The position numbers and the translations under genes were made by a program. The notes under the pieces are model-generated. The model saw only the letters and a program-made list of their open reading frames with translations, did no database searches and was not told the origin of the DNA. A DNA stretch of 64,000 bases from Thecaphora thlaspeos (Eukaryota; Basidiomycota; Ustilaginomycetes; Urocystidales; Glomosporiaceae): NCBI GenBank assembly GCA_900291925.1, contig UWYS01000020.1, forward strand, positions 1 through 64,000, in the 5' to 3' direction. Positions 21,354 through 31,566 of the stretch are shown in pieces. Position 1 is the first letter of the stretch, and every line of letters starts with the position of its first letter.

Positions 21354-22555
21354 TCAGGTTGGGAGGTGGACGAGGCGAGGCGAAGGGGGAAGGTGTGCGG
21401 ACGTGGGGCGTGGTGAGGACGTGCCGTCGTGGCGGTCACCGTCGGACTGGCGTATCGTGCGCCAGCGTGGTGTGAGGGAGCGGGCGACAGGCACCACCTT
21501 ACGTCGCTCAGGCGACGGGCGCATGAGCTGTGCGTACGGAAGAATCTTTGGTTCTCCCTTTTGCACGTCAGCCGTGACACTACTGAGCGCCGCATTGATA
21601 GCGGCCTTTGCGATTTGAGCGACCTTGATGAATCCCTGACGACTGAAACCCGTACCGTAGTGATAGTCGATGCAAGATTTCTGTCAAAAGAAGAACGAGC
21701 GATCGAACTGCCGTTGGCGAGGGAGCGGTAGCCGATCTCGAATGCGGCTGGATCGATAATCATCAGTACGTGACCGGCGACGTGGAGGGGACCGCAGACG
21801 TCGAGTTGTTGCAAGAGCCAATTGCTACCGCCACGAAGGACGGACGAGGTGAAGGGTATCACTGCTTCGTCTTGAGCCGTGTAGATCGACGTAGTCGGCA
21901 CGAGTGCACCACCGGGCGTAGCGGCATTGAGCGTCTTGAGGAATCGAGATGCCGCCGTCTGCTGCGATATGGCAGCTGGACAACCACCACGCAACAGCGT
22001 CAACGCCGGACAGGCAGGGAGGAAGGTCAACGTCCCCTTAAAATCACCCGCGAGCGAGATGAATTGCTGCGTGAGAGCTCGTGCGGATTGCGGGAAGAAG
22101 GTGAGGGCCCATTGGATGTTGAGATTCCCCTGACTGTGTCCCACAACGCTGACTTTGCCAGTCTTAGACTGCGGCGCTAGGAAGGCTATGGCGCGCGCCA
22201 CGTATTCGCCTGAAATCTGGACATCGCCCAGGGCGCGTTTGGGCAGTTCGACGTAGCATACGTCAAAGCCGGGAGAGAGGGTGGGTAGGAGTGTCGTCCA
22301 GGGTCCAGCGTTCCGGGATTCGTAACCCGTGCTACCGGTGCCGTGCACGAGAAGGACCACGCCTCCAGCCCAACCTTGGATGCCATCGCGACAAGTGATC
22401 GCTGCCTGTGCCATCGAGGCCGAGACGCTAAAGGTTCCTTGGACGTCAGGAGGCGTGCTGGCGCGCTCGGACAACATTGGCGCAGCAAGGAAAAGTCCAG
22501 CTACGGCTAGTAGCAGGAGCGCTAGCTGCCTCATCGCGTGATGCGTACGCAGCAT
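21354..22555 (-). CDS. Secreted lipase, Candida antarctica lipase B-like, with a frame break
   Basis: From the ATG at 22555 (a second in-frame ATG at 22534 is equally possible) the protein begins with a hydrophobic signal peptide (LALLLLAVAGLFLAAP). It then follows the lipase B family: VVLLVHGTGSTGYES, the nucleophile GHSQG (Ser141), WALTFFP, DFKGTL, VPTTSIYTAQDE (Asp229) and CGPLHVAGH (His262). The Ser-Asp-His spacing is close to that of lipase B (S105-D187-H224). After about residue 283, near 21675-21690, the homologous C-terminus (DYHYGTGF..., KILPYAQL) is in another frame, ending at 21354. No ordinary intron bridges it: the only GT...AG pair is 28 nt. It is either a one-base indel (pseudogene or assembly error) or an extremely short intron. 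Lipase B enzymes hydrolyse extracellular esters. The exact C-terminus is uncertain. Confidence 0.75.
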
Positions 22556-24035
22556 CTTCGGCCGTGCGATCCGAGGAGAGGGAAGTGATCGGCAGGTCCA
22601 AGAGGAGCGTCTTGAATATTCCTCCAAGTGGGGGAAGGAGGAGCGGGGGCGTGGACGGCGTGCGTAGGCGTACGTAGGGCAAAGGCGCTGGAACGTGCAA
22701 GAGCGGAAAAAGATGATGAGGTGAGGACATGCTACCCATCAAAGTGCCCTAATAGCGCAGCCTTTATGTGGTTGCAAGCCGCAACGTTGGCGTTGGGTTT
22801 GACGACACCTCCAACGCACGCAGCGTATCGTCGGTCATTCGATACGATCAGTTGTTGACAAAGCAATCACGGTCGCGTGGCTGCAGGAGTGTCCGCGCCG
22901 CACCACCGTGCATCCGCATCGTCTCGTCGTTGCTGTTGCGGTGCGCAGGCGGGATGAGCATCATCTATTCTCGGCCTATGCTTACAGTATGCCACAAGTT
23001 GCGCCGGTGGATGACGTATTGACGCTGGAGAGGCTGATCGGATGTTGCACCGAGGATGGATTTGCGTCGTTGGACAAACTTTGCTCCGGCGGTGGAGAGA
23101 AAGAAGAGGGAGATGGAAGACAAAGAGGGGGACGGACGGAGATACTACTACAGTTGTAGATTGCGCGGCAGGAGAGGGACGAGGACGCATTCAGGTGTGC
23201 ACGGTGCCGTGTGGATGGACAAGTGCAGGGTACGGGACAAAGGAGTGAACGCGTAACGACGCTCGTTGATCTGGCACGGCAGAGGAGCTGCTGCCAGGTA
23301 GAGTCGAGGGGAAGACGTTGCGGACCTTGCCTTCCACGCGCTCGGGACGCTTTTGAAGTTCAGACGTGATTCTGTCGTTGCTTGAACGACCCTACCTTGT
23401 CTCCCCCTCGTCAGCTAACACGTGCCAAGTATTCCAACCACCTTACCTTGCCTACATTTACCCAACTCTCACCCGTCCACCCAGCACCGTCGCTTGCAAC
23501 GACAGTGTGCTTCCAAATATGGTCCTCTTTCCGGTCCACAGCGAGCTGCCCATCCGATCCCATCTCACCTCCAGCGTCGGCTAGCAAGCATGGCAAATTG
23601 CAGCACTCAGGATTTCCCTGCGTCTGAGCGATAGCTTGCTCAACGTCGCAGATCGTACGGATTTGGTGCTTTCATCCTTTCACAGCCGCAGATGTTGTTC
23701 CCTTGGACGCATGTCAACCGTGTACCGTTTGATATGTACCCGCACGTCAGTCGGCTTGGTCACAGCAGGACGTAAGACAAAGGCTGGTCATCTACTGAAT
23801 ATGATCCAGTCGCCTTCGTTGCCGATTCGTCCGGCCACGCGCACATTCGTTTTGCCTCGAGCTGTAAGGTGAACAAGTACACAAGTAGACCCAGCGTAGT
23901 GCCAGGGGATGCTTATGGTACACAAGAGGCGAGACGGAGACGGAAGCGGTGACAAGCAAGGCCGGGGCGGAGCGCGCGACAGAAGTGGCGAGCAAGGGAG
24001 AAAGAGGGAGGAAGGCGTGCAAACCAGGAGGCCGC
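22556..24035. other. Gene-poor stretch, no gene recognised
   Basis: About 1.5 kb between the start of the lipase gene and the end of the SAP30-like gene, both on the minus strand. Reading frames here are short and without recognisable motifs. GC content appears lower than in the coding blocks. It should hold the lipase promoter at the left end; no convincing TATA box was seen. Confidence 0.5.
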
Positions 24036-24812
24036 CTACCGCGCTAATGTCGGTGCGGTCGCCGTCGCCCTGGACCTCGCCTGGCCAGCGGCGGCCACGG
24101 CTCCCGCCCTAGCACCCTTGCCGTCTTTGCGATGATGGGCGAGGGGCCTGTTGAGTTCGCCCTTTGCCTTGCACTTGTAGAGGAAGCCCACCACTACCTC
24201 GCCCTCCTTGGGTGCTGGCTGGCTGGCAAAGTGTTTCGCGGCCACCTGGCTCAGGTACAGGCTGGCCGCATCCGCATCGAAAAAGTGGGACGGACAGGGC
24301 GGATCGTCCTCGGCGGCGGCGGCGGCGGTGCTTGTCGAGGTGGAGGGGTGGTCGAGTGCGGCTGCATCGGCGGTACGCTTGCGGCTGGCTGACGCGGCGG
24401 CGGTGGGTGCGGGTGAAGGATTGCGGGTGGGGGCTGCAGCAGCTCGGGTGACCTTGCGTGACGAGGCCGAAGAGGAGGAGGAGGAGGAGGCGAGCGTGGT
24501 GTCTGGCGGAGGGTAGGAGTGGGCAAGGTCAAAGTAGGAGATGTAGGAGTGGAGCGCCGACGACGAGATGGCGTTAAAGTCGACAAAGGCTGGTGGGCGA
24601 TGGCGAGTGCGGCGGACGGTGCGGAGGGAGAGTTGGCGGATGGTGGGAGAAGGAGGCAGGAGCAAGGGCGACGACGCGCAAGGAAAGGAGTGAGACGGGT
24701 CACACCAGCTAGGCTGCGCGGGGAGTGGGGGGAGGGACTCACGTCTGTCTGTTGCGTCTTCGGCGTGTTGGTTGTTTGGCTTGTTGGCCTTTGCGTCTGC
24801 GGCGGCGCTCAT
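24036..24812 (-). CDS. SAP30-like Sin3-binding protein (histone deacetylase complex)
   Basis: The start is an ATG at 24812. Two exons are preferred, 24812-24743 and 24589-24036, which give 207 aa. The 153-nt intron is a multiple of three without a stop, so the unspliced frame is also open. Splicing is supported by the donor GTGAGT, a long pyrimidine tract and a CAG acceptor. The first conserved block reads FVDFNAISSSALHSYISYFDL, as in SAP30 (Asp-Phe-x-x-Leu-Ser-x-x-Ala-Leu-x-x-Tyr). The second reads LSQVAAKHFASQPAPKEGEV followed by VGFLYKCKAKG, the Sin3-interacting helix pair. A Ser/Ala-rich linker of about 100 residues separates them. SAP30 proteins tether the Sin3 scaffold of the Rpd3-type deacetylase complex and act in the nucleus. 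Confidence 0.75.
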   Translation of the reverse strand: MSAAADAKANKPNNQHAEDATDRRESLPPLPAQPSWCDPSHSFPCASSPLLLPPSPTIRQLSLRTVRRTRHRPPAFVDFNAISSSALHSYISYFDLAHSYPPPDTTLASSSSSSSASSRKVTRAAAAPTRNPSPAPTAAASASRKRTADAAALDHPSTSTSTAAAAAEDDPPCPSHFFDADAASLYLSQVAAKHFASQPAPKEGEVVVGFLYKCKAKGELNRPLAHHRKDGKGARAGAVAAAGQARSRATATAPTLAR

Positions 24813-25216
24813 GGCGCGTGGGTGTGGTGTGGCGGTGGTAGTTGGGGGATGAGCTGAGGTGGAAAGACTGGATGGTGAGAGAGGGGAGAGCGGAGAGCGG
24901 AGAAAGGGAAGCCAGGCAGTCGCAGTCGTAGCCGCAGAGGCGAGCGAGCGCAGGCGGCCCATGTAACTAGAAAAACACATCGGGCGACGCATATGCCCCG
25001 ATTTCAACCTGCCTCTGTGCCGAGCAGGACAGCTGTCAAAGTGCTCGTCGCCGTCGTCGCCGTCGTCGCGCCATTGTCGGCCTGTCAGAGGGCGCCTGTG
25101 TAGCCCGCAATCTGCTCTCCTTGGCCCAATCTCGCTCTCTCTCTCTGCCTCTGCTCCTCTGCCCCTCTTCCCCTCTCTCTCCTATCTCGCCCCTGGCCTT
25201 CCTCGACAGCTCCACC
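24813..25216. promoter_or_regulatory. Spacer upstream of the SAP30-like gene
   Basis: About 400 bases between the minus-strand SAP30-like start and the plus-strand P450 remnant. It contains a GTC/GCC-rich repeat at about 25045-25075 and a CTCT-rich run at 25130-25190. It presumably holds the SAP30 promoter. Confidence 0.4.
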
Positions 25217-25825
25217 ATGCCTACAGACACCCAGTCGGCCGCCCAGTCGGCCTCGTCTATCAGAGCGACCGCCTTGGCCCGTCGCAGTCGCCTGCCCCTT
25301 CCTCCTCGCCAATCAGAGGGACCTCAACAACAACAACCCACGCTACCTCGACCCAACGCATGTCGGATGGAGACGGTACGTTTGCATCCTGCCTCTCTGC
25401 GCGGGATGAATGTTGCGTTCAGCGACGACCAACTACCCGCTAATCGCCTCAATCTCGCAATTAGCCGTGCAAATTCGGCAAGACGATCTGATCATGTGGC
25501 AAGACTGGGTCCTGGTTCGACTTCCCTTCTCTCTCTCTATGGGACCAAGACTGCGTCGAGTACCGTACAGATCGATCTTCATCCATACGCAAACGAACAA
25601 CATCAAACGCGTATCGCAGTGGGAGTACAGTACCATGGTTTCAATGCTAAACCGCGTACGTGTTTAGGTAAGAATTTGGCCACGTTTGATGCTTTGACTC
25701 TCATGGTAGCGTTGTTGTCGAGGTTTGAGTTTCGTCTCGTGGATGGAGAGGGTAGGCCGCATTATACGTCTGGTATGAATATAAATATCCAGGGCGGGCT
25801 TTGGGTTAGGGTCAAGAGGAGGTAG
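25217..25825 (+). pseudogene. Cytochrome P450 C-terminal remnant
   Basis: A frame ending at 25825 carries FNAKPRTCLGKNLATFDALT at about 25640-25700. This is the P450 heme-binding loop (Phe-x-x-x-x-Arg-x-Cys-x-Gly) with the invariant Cys thiolate ligand. The usual C-terminal strands follow (LLSRFEFRLV ... GGLWVRVKRR), most like CYP52/CYP63-type fatty-acid hydroxylases. Upstream there is only about 420 bp, and the I-helix, the ExxR motif and the membrane anchor are missing, so at most the last quarter of a roughly 500-600 residue enzyme remains. The ATG at 25217 opens a low-complexity frame that may not belong to it. I call it a relic rather than a working gene. Confidence 0.6.
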
Positions 25826-25965
25826 ATATGTCTATCGTACCGTCATGCCATGCCGTAGGGTGGGATGTGGCTGTTGAACCGGGTTTTCCTCGATGAGAGC
25901 GTAATGTAGAAATTCGACACTTTTTGCAATTGCAGAGTCAAACAGAGGTTGCGGAGAGGGATTGA

Positions 25966-28900
25966 TCATCGCTTGAGGAGCATCTGACGAAAGTCGTCCT
26001 GACCTTTCGGCTTGACGGTCGTTTCCGTCAACGGCTCCTGTTGGTCTGTAGGGTTATCGTCGACGTCCATATCGCCGTCCTTTTGAGACCGTGTCGTCTC
26101 TTTGCCCGTCCTGCGACCGCCGGGGGTCAATAGCGCTCTCCCTCTTCCTCTCCCCCTCGTCATCGTGTTTCTAGGTTGAAAAGGTACCTCCTCCGTCGTA
26201 CCTTTCGCCACCTCCTGCTGCATGTGCTTTACTCGCACCACCTTCTCACCAATCCTAAATCCACTCTGCAACGTCGCCCTTCCCGCATCGCTCACCTCAT
26301 AAAACTCCACCATAGCCTCGTCCCCACCGTCGTCTTGATTCCAAATGACCTTCCTGACCTTCCCCTCTCCCATCACTTTCTCCACCGCTTGTTGAATGAT
26401 TGCCTCTTGTGTTTCCACGGGAATTCCAAAGAGGTGCATCGTTCGAAGACGTCGTGTTTCTGCTTCGGCTGCTCTTCTGGCTGCCCTGTTCCCTTTCGTG
26501 TCAATCGTCGAAGATGATGATGACGTTGAGGTAGGAAGAGGGAGGGAAGAAGAAGAAGAGAAGGGGTGAGAAGTCGTGACAGAAGGCACGTGGCCATGTG
26601 CCCCCTTCGACTTGGCCAATATCACCGCTACCCTCCTTCCTTTGACTGTACTTCCATTCATCTCCTTCATGGCCTTCACCGCGTCCAACGATGATCGGAA
26701 ATCCACAAAAGCTATCCCTTTACTCTTCCCACCCTGTTCCGTCCCTGGCATACGTACCGCTTCTACCTCTCCGAACGTTTCGAAATGACTCCGCACCTCT
26801 TCCGACGTAATGTACCAAGGTAGACCGGAAACGTACAGTTCCTTGACATTCGCATCGGCGTCGCTGCGAGTTTTTCGTCGAGTCGGATCGGAAAGCGCCA
26901 CCGTAAGCGTGCAGGTTTCGTCCAATTTTCGACCGTTCGTCTCGAGTGCATCGCTAGCGGAGGAGGCGAGTGTATACTGGACGTAGACAAACCTCCGCGT
27001 CGAGACGAACTTGCGACTTGGCCAGCGAACGTCGAAGATCTCTCCGTACGCTCCAAAGAACGCGCGGACCTCCTCGTCGTCCCAGTCGGATGGGAAGTTC
27101 GTGACGAACAACGTACATACCCAGCCGAGGTGGATGGAGACGACGTGATCGTGTAGCTTCTTCATGTCGCGCGTGCATGCAGACGTCGCGCCCGATCGGT
27201 CGTCGAACTCAACCAGAGCGGCAGAGGAGGTGGAGAAACGACGCGGTCCGACTATCGAGACAATCGTCCCGCAGTCGCGCAGGAAAGAGCGGAGCGAACC
27301 CGCTGTTGCGTCGAGCGGTAGGCCAGAGACGAGAACAGAGCTGTTCTCCCGATCGCGGCTCGGCTCGTCGTTGGGTTTCGGCTTCTTGGACGACGATAGC
27401 GACACGTCCGAGGCGGCGCCGGTGTCGGTCGCGGTGGCCGAGGGCTGTCCCGGGGCTTCTGTTGCCGAGGCACCCGCACGGCGATCGGCGGCATCTTCCG
27501 GCTTGCGCTTGATGCCTGCGGCGATGCTGGCGCCGGTCGTATCGGCCGCTGCGGCCGCTACAGCTTCCGCCTCTCCCGCAACGTCGACGACATCGGCAGC
27601 GTCGCCAGCGGCGGGCTGCTGCTGCTGCTGCGTGGCGTACGAAGCGTACCAAGCCTCCCAGATCCGCTGCCTCTCCGCTTTGGCCTTGCTGATCGCATAG
27701 TCGACATCCTCGACCCTGCCGCGCTGGTGCTCAAATTGGACCCATTCGTCCAGAAGCGCCTCGTACGCCGCCGTGTCCTGGCCGACGACGCGCGACCCGC
27801 CGAGCGACCGCTCGAACTTGTTGACGCCGCCCTTGTACCACGCCCTCGCCTTACGCGTATCGTAGCGCCGCGTCCAGTAGGCCGCCGCCTCGCGATAGAC
27901 GCGCGCGTTCTCGCTCTGCAGCTTGACGGCGTTCTGCCACACGCTCTCGGCCAGCTCGTTGAGGCCCGCTCCCGCCTCCGATGCTGGCCCGCCAAGTGCA
28001 GCGATGGCTCGCTCCACCCAGTCGACCGCGTATCGCTCCAGTCGCAGTGTCGCATCGCGCTCCGACGCTTGCAGCTTGGCCGTCTCGCCGAGGCCGTAGC
28101 TGAGTAGCGCGTAGACCTCCATAAACTTGTCCATCGAGCTGGCCGGATCGGCGTCGAGCCCGACCTCGGAGGTGGTCGCCAGCTCGCGGACGGCGGCCTC
28201 GCACTCGCAGTCGACGCGAGCGATCAGCAGGTCGACGAGCGCAGCGCCCTTCTCAGCGGTGGCGGGGACGCCCATGATCCGCGCAAACACGTCTTCGATC
28301 TGGCTCTTGGGGCGCAGGAAGCGCGACAGCTGGCGCATGTAGGCGGTGTAAGCCGACGGCGAGGTGGGGAGGACGCGGATCGACCGCTCGCACGCGTCGA
28401 GGATTAGCGAGACGTCGGGCTTGACGGCGAGGTGGAGCGTCGAGACATAGTCGAGCCAGAGCCCCTCGGCGATCGACAGGCGCTCGGTGAGCCGTTGCTC
28501 AGCTTCGACCTTCAGCTGCTCCTTTTCGGCGCGCCTCAGCTTCTTCTGAGACTCTCTCTGCTCGTGGAGGTGCGTCGGGTTCGGCGGCGAGGCCTCCCAG
28601 TCCTCTAGGACCGCCTGAGCACTCGGCGGGTAGGTACCGTGCTGCACAATCGCTCGTTCAAAGAGGGCCGACGCGAGGTTTGGCTCGAGCTGCGCCAGCG
28701 CCTTGTCCTTGCCCTTGGCGGTAGTGCGAGCAGTCGCCTTTTGCTGCCAGAGCAAGTAGGGCTTCCAGTAGATGGCAAAGGTCGTGGGATCTGGGCGCGG
28801 GGGGGATGCGCTGCTGGAGCTCTGCTGCTGCTGCTGCTGCTGCCGGTAAGCTTGGAGCGCCGCTAGGCTGTCCTCGTACTGCTCGCGCTCCGAGTAGGAC

Positions 28901-30276
28901 CTCTTTGAGAGGGCAAAGAGTTTGTTGGCCGCCAAGAGCTCCTCCTCGTAATCCTCTGCCGGGAGGTAGTTAGTGACGAAGCGAGAGTAGGCTTGGAACG
29001 TCTCGTCGATGCCTGGCGGTGTGATCAGGGCAGGAAAGGGGAAATGAAGAGGCAGGGATGAGTTACGACCTGTCTGCCGCTGGCCCACGGGCCTTGCAGA
29101 CGGCGGTACACGGCGAGACTCACCGCGGTGCGGGACGCGAAGCCTGGACAGGTAAACCTGCTTGACAATCTCTGTCTGTGCGGCCGTGGCAACCTGGTTT
29201 GACGCCAGGAGGGCCCGTTCAAAGGCGAGGTATATCTGCCAGATGGACTGGCTCTACTCGAGCGACCGCAGCAGCAGCAGCATCAGGCAAAAGCAAACGG
29301 GCCAGGATAGGAGTAGGCAGGCGTGGTCAGGAGGGGGGGTCCTTGAAATGTAGTGCAGAGGAGGACGAGGTGCACTCACGTTGTCCAAGTGGTAGGCGCA
29401 GCGGCTGTAGGCTGCGCGTATCCTGCTGCGCACGGCTTCGACACCGAGCAGCTCTGCCCAGGCGCTGACGTCGATGAGGGCGGCGGCATCGGCCTCCGCT
29501 GGGTCTTCCTGTCCCGGTTGATGCGACTTGTGCAGCTCAGGCAGCGAGGCGGTGACGTAGGTGTAGGATGGGACGTCGATCTTTGGGCCGCCAGAGAGGC
29601 CGGTCCAGAGGGCTAGCGGATCCTGGGTAGCTGCGGGCTGGTGGGAGGCTGCGTCCCTACCGTCGTTGTCGTCATCTTGGTCGCCTTCCGCCTCGGCGTC
29701 GTCCATTAGGGTCGCGCTGGTGAGGACATGGATACCGGATGCGATGCCAAAGTAGTGAAGAAGGATGCTGATATAGAGACAGACGAGGCGAGTGTCTGTC
29801 AAACGCTCGAAGCTGGCGGCGTGTGCTTGGAGGATGACGTCGAGGTCGGGAGGGGTGAGCAGGGCCTCGGCGTGGGGCTGCAGGAGGGTGGCGAGGTATA
29901 CGGTCCACTCGGAAGGGAGCAGTGCGGTTTCTTCTGCGGCGCGGGCGTACTCTGAGCGCAGCGCGTCAAGGAGTTCCGGGGCACGCTTGCCGTGTGCGGC
30001 GCCGGCGAGGAGCGAGTGCTGGACATGGCGTATGCTCTCGCGCCGTGCCGATGGGTCGATGCTGGAGTCGTGCGTGTGGGCCTGTATGTGGTTGTGCGTG
30101 GCAGCGTCCGCGTCTGCGTCTGGATTGGAGTCCAAGGGGAGTGCGTGCTGTGATTGCTGGTCGTCGTCGTCCATTGCCGCGTCTGGGATCGCCTGTGCTT
30201 GAGGGGGGTGGGCGCCTTGGTCGTGTATGGCCTCGTGCTGCGCTGCGGCGTGTGCAGACGACTGTTGAGCGTCCAT
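25966..30276 (-). CDS. PRP24: Prp24/SART3-type U6 snRNP recycling factor
   Basis: Three exons, 30276-29380, 29247-29124 and 29012-25966, join in frame to 4068 nt (1355 aa). The N-terminal half consists of helical HAT repeats (SEWTVYLATLL, SIWQIYLAFERALLASNQV, ETFQAYSRFVTNYLP, LWLDYVSTLHLAVKPD). Four RRM domains follow. Their RNP2 strands read SVLVSGLPL, TLFVTNFPS, ELYVSGLPW and MHLFGIPV; the third has a clear RNP1 (KGIAFVDF). The extreme C-terminus, DDFRQMLLKR, is the Lsm-interaction motif that binds the Lsm2-8 ring. The protein anneals U4 and U6 snRNA when spliceosomes are recycled. The HAT plus RRM layout is that of human SART3 and fission yeast Prp24. A Q-rich run and Ala-rich linkers lengthen the protein. 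Confidence 0.93.
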
Positions 30277-30993
30277 GGCGGACGATCGGAAGCGCCTGTT
30301 GTACGCCGGAGAGCTGCGACTGAGGCAGAGGCGGGGCAGGTACAAGAGACGGGGAGGGGGCAGAGGTGGTGGTGGTGGTGGGTGGTGGACAAGTGGAGAA
30401 AGTGGAGAAGTGCAAGAAGCAAAGGAAAGCGAGCAAAGCGGCCCCTCCGCACGGTGCGCCTCGCGTCGCCGCCCAAAAACATCCACGCCAATTATTGTAT
30501 GATTGTGGAGGCCGCTCGGCTCCGCTCCTTGGCCCAGTCAGAGCAGCCGTAGCAGCCATCACCACGCATCCATGCCCTCTAGTATGTTCCCCCCCGTCCC
30601 TTCCCTTCGTTCCTGTCCACCGGTCTGGATCAAGTCACGCCTCAACGTACCTCCCCACCTCTCCTCGCATGATGCAGTCGATCGTCTGCAGACGCCTCAC
30701 ATGCACACTCGAACGCGCCCCGCCGCTTCGATGCGTGGCCAAAGAACACCATGAGCCAAAAAGAGAGAAAGACTGGCAACGATTCAGATATAGTGTAGCA
30801 CATCGAGACGGACGACATGGACAAGAAGAAATTAGTACGAAAAATCGAACCAAGGGTGTCAAGCGCATAAAGGCCGACGATGGCGAGCCCCGTGAGACCG
30901 CTGACCTTTCCTCGAGGGAAGGAAAAGGCCAGGCGAGCCAGTGCTCAATGGAGCTTTGCGGCAAGGCCGTGATCGCATCGTCCCGCACTGTCT
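30277..30993. other. Intergenic region, no gene recognised
   Basis: About 700 bases between the PRP24 start and the end of the small secreted protein gene, both on the minus strand. It contains G/T-rich sequence at 30360-30400, likely part of the PRP24 leader. No domain-bearing frame was seen. Confidence 0.5.
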
Positions 30994-31566
30994 CTAGTGC
31001 CAGGACCCTCGAAGCATCGGGTGGAAGACAGGCCCACCTTTCTGCTCGACTGCAGCGACAGCGCAGTAGGGGCGACACAGTAAAGGAAGAGATAAGGCGA
31101 GCGAGTGAGCGGAAGCCGTGAGCTTCGAGATCGCATGCTTCCTGTTCCTCGGTCTATACTCACTTATGACACCGACGCCCTGGTTTTCCGTGAAGGCTGC
31201 CTTGAAGCTGGGATACAGGGCGGGGATCATGCGGGCCGTGTAACATCCGTTGGATGCCGATTTGCTGAGAAGGCATTTCTTCTTTCCACATCTATCTCTG
31301 GGCATCCATATGCACGAATACCGCGTGCACACGATGTTCAGACTGTCGGCATAGTAGCCCGTCTTCGATCGAAACCAAAAGTGCGAGGTTTCCTTTCCTC
31401 TCTTGAAGCAAACGGCTGTTTGATTTTTGGTTTCATCGAACGAGACCGTCAGACGACCAAGCCCGCCGATGTCCAGCTGAGCTGGGGGCTGCTTGGCGGC
31501 CTTCGAGGCGTTCGATACAGCCGATAGCAGCAGTAGGATGGTAGTGACGAAGGCGAGTAGCTTCAT
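30994..31566 (-). CDS. Small secreted cysteine-containing protein (effector candidate)
   Basis: Two exons are proposed, 31566-31164 and 31049-30994, with donor GTGAGT, a CAG acceptor and a joined length of 459 nt (152 aa). The protein starts with a classical signal peptide (MKLLAFVTTILLLLSAVSNA). The mature part of about 130 residues has six or seven Cys, including the spaced set VCTRYSC and RCGKKKC, and one N-glycosylation site (NQT). No catalytic motif or known fold was recognised. Size, secretion signal and Cys content match the loose class of fungal small secreted proteins. A role in plant or microbial interaction is inference only. Without splicing the frame stays open to the same stop, so the C-terminal length (152 or about 190 aa) is the uncertain point. 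Confidence 0.7.
   Translation of the reverse strand: MKLLAFVTTILLLLSAVSNASKAAKQPPAQLDIGGLGRLTVSFDETKNQTAVCFKRGKETSHFWFRSKTGYYADSLNIVCTRYSCIWMPRDRCGKKKCLLSKSASNGCYTARMIPALYPSFKAAFTENQGVGVISEYRPRNRKHAISKLTASAHSLALSLPLLCRPYCAVAAVEQKGGPVFHPMLRGSWH

Noticed and set aside
21660..21700. 28-nt GT...AG interval in the lipase gene as an ordinary intron
   Set aside because: Far below the 85-185 nt range of the other introns in this window; kept as a finding, not annotated as an intron.
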